Below are positions 56,510 to 64,000 of a DNA stretch of 64,000 nucleotides, in pieces. Both the position numbers and the translations under genes were made by a program. The notes beneath the pieces are model-generated. The model had not been told where the DNA came from. It saw only the letters and a program-made list of their open reading frames with translations, and made no database searches. Source of the DNA: Melitaea cinxia (lineage: Eukaryota > Arthropoda > Insecta > Lepidoptera > Nymphalidae). The stretch lies in NCBI RefSeq assembly GCF_905220565.1, contig NC_059396.1:7289206-7353205 (forward strand), given 5' to 3'. The first letter of the stretch is position 1, and each line of letters begins with the position of its first letter.

Positions 56510-58535
56510 ACACGATTATTTTATGAGTACACGAGTGGGTACTCGGTAGCCGGTACGCAATTCCTACTATACATTTAGCGAGCTAAAATTAAAATGAACT
56601 TTGCCCATTGTGCGTGCGAACTCCAGATTTTTTACTACAGTTCCCATAGAACGTAAAAATATAATTAACAACATTAAAATGTTTATTGTGTAATATATAT
56701 TTATCAATTTAATTGAAGTTAATTATTTTTTACGTTGAAACAATATACCTACGTGCGTTTTTTAAATATATAATTATTCTGGGACAATCAAAACGAATTA
56801 TAAGAATTCACAGACATACATTTTTATTTCAAGGTAAATAAAAGAGCTTATAAAAGTTTGTTTCTAGAGACTGCAGTCTTGTGAACCGGATCCGGTAATG
56901 CGGTGGATCTGGCATCAGTTTGCACCTACCGGATCTGGTGCCAAAAATGCCGGATTTGGTGATGGCATTTTTTGAGAAAATAATCGCTCTATTGAAAAGT
57001 AGACCGTGATTCTTAAATGTAGGAGGCTTTTGGCGCTGAGATAAAAGACTTGATTGGTAGTTTTCAGCCATTTAGATAAGCTATAGATGCGATATAGTGA
57101 AGATATTCAGCTCTATTTACAGCTAAAACTACACTGAAGTTGCTAAGAATTAAAGCACTCTATATTGTAGTTACTTGCAGAATAATAAGAAATATTGAGA
57201 TTCAATGGGATGTTTTGGAACCTAACAACTATAACCATAACTAAGTATTGGATATGCGAAACAACTCAAACATTAAAGTTTTGGATGATTTCACAGGGAT
57301 CTATCGCAGAAGGAATTTAAATAATACATGTTGTGCTGTTTCTTTCTTCTTCTCTCGTTTCTGATATTTTCCCGGTCAAATAAGTCGCGTGTGTCCTTTA
57401 TTTTTTTAGAGTATGTACTCAGAATTTGTTACAGTAATTACTGTATACAATAAATGTTAAATATTAATTAATTGTAATAACATACTCATTGTAGTAAGTA
57501 CTGACGTTTCCTTTAAAATCGAGTTTCTGTAACTGAAATTAAAGGATAATTCGATTTTTTTTAATCTGTAACCATATTCAGAAATATTCTTATTCACATC
57601 CGTATCCGGAGCTACATCCGTAATATTTCTGATTGAAACCAAGATACTAATACGCGTGAAACTTGTGGAAGAAAAAGTAGAGAAGATTTACAATCACTAC
57701 AAATGTTTAACATTAATTGGAATAATTAAAATGAGCCGCTTCACCAAGTGGTAACACGATATGTTCGAAATTGAACTGTTCGTGAGTAAAACGAATTGTT
57801 TTTTTGAATAAATGAACTCGGTTTAATTCGAGAAATGTAGGAGTTGTGAAACCCAATTTACAGCTTACATTTGTAGCTCTAATAGAAATCGATTTGAATA
57901 TTTTTAGCTTCTTTTTATTCGATATTATAATTTGTTTTGGAACTGACATTCTCAATATTATTATTAACGTAATTTAATATAACATGTACTGTTTCTTTAC
58001 GCTTCATTAACGTTCTACTTATGTTGGAATGAAAAAGAAAAGTTAGGTTATTATGAATGAAAACGACACCGGATTGTAATCCCTGATTGTATCCTTATTA
58101 TATGGGTTAATCCGAAATACTTTATCTTTCTATTTCTGGCACTTCGGTGTCTAGACCACACTTGAAACAACATCTTATGAAAAATAATTAATCAGACCCT
58201 CAAATAAGAATGAAGAAAAATCAAAATGTTGATTTTTTTTAAATGATATTATTTTTGACGTTCGTTAAGTGTGTGTTACCTTGTGGCGAAATAATTTCGA
58301 CTCGGCGTTGTAAACTTCGAAATGATTTTGCGATAACTTGGGAACACATTGAAACTGATGCAGTTACAAGCGCATTGGTCAAAAATAGTGATAGGAAGCG
58401 TTGAGAAATTTTATTTTTCGTGTTTTTTGTTACATGTCGATATTTCAAAATAAAGATCGATCCATTTAATTTGACTAAAGATTTTTTTTTGCATTAGCGC
58501 TACTTATACTATTCTAATGCAGAGGTAGTAAACAC
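56510..58535. other. Intron 1 of copy C, unassigned
   Basis: AT-rich, without recognisable gene. A small patch at 56878-56965 repeats a CCGGATC(C/T)GGT motif (five related occurrences). Confidence 0.4.
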
Positions 58536-58740
58536 TTAATATATAAAAATCTCGTGTCGCGGTGTTTGTAGTTAAGCTCCTCCGAAACAGCTGGACCGAT
58601 TCTCATGAAATTTTGTATACATATTGGGTAGGTTTGAGAATCGAACAACATCTATTTTTCATCCCCCTAAATGTTATGGGTAGTCCAACCCAAATTTTTT
58701 TTCTTTTATGTTTTAGTTAAATTATTTATATATTTTTTTT
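58536..58740 (+). mobile_element. Helitron-like short element (family H1), interrupted by S1
   Basis: TATATAAAAATCTCGTGTCG, TCCGAAACAGCTGGACCGAT and ATCGAACAACATCTATTTTTC; broken at about 58741 by the S1 repeat. Confidence 0.6.
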
Positions 58741-59015
58741 ATATCACTAGGTCGGCAAACAAGCGTACGGCTCACCTGATTACCATCAGGCGATCACCGT
58801 AGCTTATAGACGTCTGCAACGCCAGAAGCATCGCAAGTGCGTTGCCGACCCAACCCCCCCCCCCCAGGAGCTCTGGTCACCATACTCACCAACAGGAACA
58901 CAATACTGTTTGAAAACAGTATTATTTAGCTGTGATCTTCTGTTAGGTCGAGGTACTTCCCCAGTCGGACTGCTCCATATTTTGAGCAGGGAATTCCTGC
59001 TGTGCCGTACCTCAG
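58741..59015 (-). mobile_element. S1 family repeat, reverse, near full length
   Basis: Reverse complement of 40206-40490: ACTAGGTCGGCAAACAAGCG, CCAGGAGCTCTGGTCACC and GCAGGGAATTCCTGCTGTGC. Contains a C-run of about 14 at 58851-58864. Confidence 0.72.
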
Positions 59016-59279
59016 TTTTTTCGCAATTTCACCTGCAATAAACTTTTATAGGTAGTCCCTTATAGTCCTAACATACAGCATAATATTCATGCCTTTCCCA
59101 ATAACGAAAATATGTTTTTGTTTATATCAGATCTGTAACTGCGACATGTAGGAAATACTATTATCATATACGATTATTATAATTATTTACATTACATTAT
59201 ACAATATTTACTGTTGTCGACTTTTCGCGTATTCTGTGAAGAAAATTATGATTACTCGTGTTTCGTTACACATCTTATA

Positions 59280-59487
59280 GGTATATATAAAATTGTCGTG
59301 TCACAATTTTAGTCAATATACTTCTCCAAAACGGCTGGACCGATTATTATGAAATTTTGTGTGCATATCGGGTAGGTCTGAGAATCGACTGACATCTACT
59401 TTTCATACCCCTAAGTTATAATGGGGGGAGAGGGTAAGGGGGTTAATAACATATATGGCAAAACAACGTTTGCGGGGTCAGCTTGTC
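59280..59487 (+). mobile_element. Helitron-like short element (family H1)
   Basis: TATATAAAATTGTCGTGTCA start, CGGCTGGACCGATTATTATG interior, GTTTGCGGGGTCAGCTTGTC end. Confidence 0.6.
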
Positions 59488-59489
59488 TT

Positions 59490-59605
59490 ATATATAAAAT
59501 TCTCGTGTCACATGTTAGTTAACATACTCCTCCGAAACGGCTGGACCGATTTTTTTGAAATTTTTGTATATGGCAAAATAATGTACGCGGGTTCAGCTAA
59601 TAATT
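59490..59605 (+). mobile_element. Helitron-like short element (family H1), internally deleted
   Basis: TATATAAAATTCTCGTGTCA start and ACGCGGGTTCAGCTAAT end only about 115 bp apart; head to tail with the preceding copy. Confidence 0.6.
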
Positions 59606-59969
59606 TTATAAAAAAATGTCGGAGGTAAATAATTTCTCTATTTAAATAATCAGTATGTATATTCGACCGCTTTCAATCGACATCGGTATCATGAAATGCG
59701 TGTGTATTTTGTTTTATTTTTTATATGTTTACTAAACAGTTATGTTAGTGGCATCGGAACCATTTGCTCTTCTAGTAGTCTTATCGTAGTTATCTTGACA
59801 TCTTTATCTTAAAGAATCGGGCAACTATTTCACAAGTTATACTTTATGTATAAAGACTAGCTTTTGCTCACAAATTCATCTGTAAATTTATTTCGTGCAA
59901 ATTTGTTAATCAACCGGAGAAGCGCAAACATTGTCTACAAGTAACATAACTGTCATGATCGGTCCTCTT

Positions 59970-60110
59970 AACTAATAATAATAATAATATTCTTTATTGC
60001 ACACCATTAAAAGATACAAACAAATGTAGTATAATTAGAGGAAGATGTACAAAGGCGGTCTTATCGCTAAAGTGTAAGATAAGAAAATTAAGTGTAAGAT
60101 ATAAAAAAAA
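59970..60110 (-). repeat. Retroelement tail repeat, reverse
   Basis: An (AAT)n-like head, TTCTTTATTGCACACCATTA and GGCGGTCTTATCGCTAAAGT, the reverse of the common lepidopteran tail that ends GCAATAAAGAATATTATT. Confidence 0.65.
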
Positions 60111-60539
60111 AACGGATTAATTAACTTGAAATATCTTCAAATATGGTTATAGAAGGTCGATAATTATATAAATATTTTGAAAAACCAATAACAATAAAAC
60201 ATCTATCGAGTGAGCTGTAACTTCAAGTCTCAAGTAAAATGTTTTCTTTCCAAGACAAGGTCATAAAATAAACATTCACAGCATTTACATTAAAGTTTAT
60301 TAGAAAAAAAATATTATATTATAGGTAAGTATTATAATATTAGTTAAGTGTCCAATATAACATTTCATAAGTTAGTGACATTGGTTGTCATGTTCTTTCA
60401 ATGCTTATTAGAACATTATACAGTTCGTTTATATCTAACATACATATCACTTGTATAAATGTTAACAAACGTATTGACAAATTTAATTCCGTCACTGTTG
60501 GATTTTTTTTATAAAACATCCTATAATCTTCAAATTTTT

Positions 60540-60900
60540 GTTCAATATATTAAATATACTAATATTATAAAGCTGAAGAGTTTGTTTGTTTGTTTGTTTG
60601 TTTGTTTGTTTGTTTGAACGCGCTAATCTCAGAAACTACTGGTCCGATTTGAAAAATTATTGTAGTGTTACAAAGCCCATTTATCGAGGAAGGTTATAAG
60701 CTATATCACGCTAAGACCAAAAGGAGCGGAGCACCATTGAAGAATGTTTCAAAGTCGGGGGATTCTTTTTGGCTTTTGAGAGCTGCCGCTGCGTGCGTTG
60801 CGGAAACAGTTAAAGTTTCGCAAAAATCATGTATGACAGAATTGTTCCCCTTTAAAAGTTCTAAAAAAAAAAAATATCTTTCTTTTATATCTATCTTTTA
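60540..60900 (+). mobile_element. Helitron-like element fragment with (TTTG)n
   Basis: AATATTATAAAGCTGAAGAG, a (TTTG)9 tract at 60581-60616, AACGCGCTAATCTCAGAAAC, CATTTATCGAGGAAGGTTAT and GGAGCGGAGCACC. Same type as 55806-55975 but longer and on the other strand. An open stretch inside it is not a gene. Confidence 0.6.
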
Positions 60901-60904
60901 AGGT

Positions 60905-63145
60905 TGGCTCACTATAACCTTTTTTATGCCAACAAAGTTTGTTCTTAAATAATGCATTATTTGCGAAGATGTTTTTATAAACATGACATTGATCCTTATC
61001 TAAATAAATGCGTTATTCATCACAAGTATATAATTTAAAACAAAATTGCCTTTTACATAATTCGATTTCAATGAGTATCTCAGGAGATATCGCAGTTTTA
61101 AAATAACATCGCAACAAAATAATGATCAAGTATTGCGCGCGCCTCAGTTCCACTAACAGAAAATTATTTAATATTGTGTTTTTGCTTATATAAAGAACTT
61201 TTTTCAAAATTTGTTAATATAATAGTTTTGTTTTTATAGTTGTATTACACTTCTGTAGATATTTATTTCTTGATCAAAATTAATACCAATCCTTATGAGG
61301 TCACTGGTTTGTTTTTATTATCGTCCTAGGATTTTGTCATTTATTATATGAACGTTGTTTGAATATCTTGTAGCGTTTTTGGGTTAGGTATTTTTTTTGT
61401 CTTGTAGAAAAAAAAATCGGAAGTGCTTAGCGAAATTGAATTAAAAAGGTGAATAAACTTAAACATTTTGCCATGTCCAAATAATGTAGGGAATGATCCC
61501 CACATTAGCGCTCGGAATCAACTGAATGTGTGTACGTTACCAGTATACTGAACAAAAATAGACTAAATATATGTATATTTAACTAAATATTCAATATAAT
61601 ATATATTTTATTCAATAATCCCTCGACGATGAAATTTCAAATATTTGGTTATGACTTACAATTTGTATGAAAACTAGTATAAAAGTGGAATTGTCAATCA
61701 CTAACAGTTACCCCACTGTTGCAATTTTGTTGAATTTTGTATAATTAAGTTTGAATAGAGGCTGAGTGACCTACCTTTGCGTGGTACATTGCGGAGCAGA
61801 TTATTGGAACGAAGTTCCTTACGGGCAGGCTTGACATTTGGCTGGGCGACCGAACTGAAAAAAAATGTGATACTAAAACCCTAAGAAAAATTGTATAACG
61901 GAAGTGACGTAATATCAGTCACACAACTGTATAATATGACTGTATTATATTATGTTTGTAAAACTAAAATATTACTAGTAAGCTTTTTTTTAATATTTAT
62001 GTAATTTTATAGTGTCGACAAAAATAAATAGACATATTTTTTTTTTATTTCACTTAATAGTTTAAATTATTATTATTATTATTATTTGGTTTGATTTATT
62101 TTATTTTACGTTATTTGTTATTTTGTAAAATAATGAATTTCCTAAATACTTTTATGTACGTAATTAAAAACCAATCAACAAAATTAAAAAAAAATCAAGA
62201 ACTAGAAAATATATATAAAATTCAAATTTTTTTTTTCAAATTGTGTTGCTTCTATATTATCCGAAGGAACTTCATTCCTACCTGGTCCTGGTGTCCCATG
62301 ACACCACAAATTTTTTTTTGTGTACTTTTTTGTGTCTGTATGTTTTTTGCCTACTTCTCGTATTTTATTTAACGAACAGTATGTGATACCACAATAAATA
62401 TATAGTTTTTAAATTTCAACCAACTAAATTTCAACAAAGTAGGTCAACTAAGAATAAATAGATATTATTGACGCAACGCTACGTAACATCAATATTACTT
62501 TGTATTTCTAACAAGTTACAAAAACTTTTTAAGGGTTTATCGATCTAACGATGATAGTGAAATAAGCTATATAACATTTTTCATCGTCGCTAGTGCGACC
62601 AAGGCTGCGTGGTCTTCATTTAATTATAGGATTACGATCGCGTCGACTTCGCTGGAACGGGCTAAACGCCGCAATGCCGTTTGATTATTTTCTAAACACA
62701 GTATTTTACTTTCCAATCGCTGATTTTAATAAAAACCATTTGCTAGAAGGCATGGGACTTTATTATGTACTTTATATTTGTTGTTTGAATTCTTTTCTTG
62801 TTTCATTGTACTAACCTTATTATTAAGAATCAATAATAATAATAATCAAATTTATTTTTTTCATAAAATTGGACGATTTCACTGGTCTTTTCATTTATTA
62901 ATAATGAATAAATGTGAGGTCGCGATCTCTTGATGATGTAATCCCGCAGCCTGGATTTCGGGATTCGAGAACTGATATATAGGTTTTATACACGGTGCAA
63001 GTTTGCACCTGCAACTCATTATGTACCTCTCATTAAGCTTTAAACGATTTAACAATTATGGATTTTAGAATAATAAGTTAACTAGTAATATTATTGGTTA
63101 AAAACTTCTCACTATTATTTCTAATTAGTCTTAGCATTAACTTGT
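60905..63145. other. Intron 1 of copy C, AT-rich
   Basis: No gene or repeat family recognised; several A/T homopolymer runs. Confidence 0.4.
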
Positions 63146-63149
63146 TGGG

Positions 63150-63275
63150 CTGTTTGAAAGAAATAGATAATAATTAGTAATAAGATGCCCATTGTATTCA
63201 CATTCTGTAACTATAGTAAAACTATGTTTCATTTATTTGTATTAGGTATGTAAAGTGTACAATAAATTATAAATA
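63150..63275 (+). repeat. L1-like tail repeat, diverged
   Basis: TGTTTGAAAGAAATAGATAA, GATGCCCATTGTATTCACAT, CTGTAACTATAG and GTGTACAATAAATTATAAAT follow the order of 23427-23558. Confidence 0.55.
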
Positions 63276-64000
63276 GTTAAAAACAACTATTACTTTCATA
63301 ATAGTGTCAATGTCAGTGGACCGGCACTTTAGGTACATCTAGTTATAATAAAGCAAAGTTCTGCCTCATTATCCCTCGCTCAGATAATGTTTCCAAATAC
63401 GGCGTTATTAAAGGTATGAATAAATACCTGAATATTTGCTCTTGTTTGCACATTTATGCCCAAATAACAGCTACCTACTTTCTATCTACTTGGAAAATAT
63501 TGACGTCTTCCACTATTTGTTTTCCATATCATAATAATCAATCCAAAAAATCCTTAAATCCTAAAACTTAAAATTATTTCTTGAAATGCAGTTCTTAAAA
63601 TTTATCATGGTAAGGAAACAAGCATAACAGCGTAACGAAATTAGTTCCATTCCACCTTCTTTATAAAAAAAGTGCCCTTGCAAAGCTATAAGACGTGTAG
63701 AGACTGTTAGAGTGTAACAATTTTTACAAATTTCATTGTAAACAGAAAGTTTTTACCTAGATTACAAATCAAATCACTCATAAGTCATAACGCATTACTT
63801 ATGGATGTACATACTCAAAACTAAGACATGTATTATTACTATCTATTCTTGCCGTTTAGCTTTAAATATGGATTTCCACAGTAGTAGTATATTATGGGAG
63901 CTCCTACCAGTTGTCATGTGTCATATGACATTTTCTCATATGAATATTTAAAAGTAAGCTCTCTGGAAAATGTTTTATATCGATTATTATTTACTTTTTC
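63276..64000. other. Right edge, unassigned
   Basis: AT-rich; nothing recognised. Confidence 0.4.

Larger units (their letters stand above)
48669..64000 (+). other. Intron 1 of FATP copy C (open at the right edge)
   Basis: At least 15.3 kb. I saw no exon resembling the LW-YVK/HPDKPCF exon 2 of copy B. The content is repeats, listed separately, in AT-rich sequence. Confidence 0.55.

Noticed and set aside
60665..60901. 78-residue open frame as a small gene
   Set aside because: It lies in a repeat of the widespread type beginning TTTGTTTG..CGCGCTAATCTCAG; no start context or conservation can be shown.

Overview
This window is nuclear DNA from a moth or butterfly. It is AT-rich and intron-rich, with GT-AG introns, and it is packed with repeat families typical of Lepidoptera: Jockey-type LINE, Helitron-like elements, hAT, mariner, tRNA-derived SINEs and short inverted-repeat elements. 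The species cannot be named from the sequence alone. No prokaryotic gene, CRISPR array or operon is present.

The only host genes I can support are three tandem, same-strand copies of a fatty acid transport protein (FATP/SLC27, a very-long-chain acyl-CoA synthetase). Copy A enters from the left and shows its last eight exons (73-10731). Copy B is complete: 12 coding exons from 22936 to 45130, 1953 bp including the stop, 650 residues. Copy C shows only its first coding exon (48493-48668), and its first intron runs past the right edge. Where A and B can be compared, all intron positions and phases agree, and the first exon of C ends in the same phase as that of B. This is a tandem gene duplication.

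Layout. 1-10731: 3' part of copy A, with a 5.3-kb Jockey-type LINE (1287-6573, 13-bp target duplication) in one intron and a 1.6-kb inverted-repeat transposon (8117-9749) in another. 10732-22900: repeat-rich spacer holding a 764-bp element with 180-bp perfect inverted repeats, a 118-bp tandem repeat, a Helitron-like element with a 282-bp tandem array, and a mariner relic. 22902-45130: copy B, its introns swollen by repeats, including a 430-bp GT/GCGT tract. 45131-48426: B-C spacer. 48427-64000: promoter, first exon and first intron of copy C, containing a hAT element (50619-53068, 8-bp target duplication) that carries a gypsy fragment.

All three gene products would do the same kind of job: importing and CoA-activating long or very-long-chain fatty acids at the ER or plasma membrane. 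Copies B and C each have an initiator plus a downstream promoter element at the canonical spacing just before the start codon, which suggests TATA-less promoters and separately controlled paralogs. I see no novel multi-gene system. The most notable points are the FATP cluster, the GC-rich exon patch in copy B, the paired Inr/DPE promoters, and several unusually well-preserved repeat structures.
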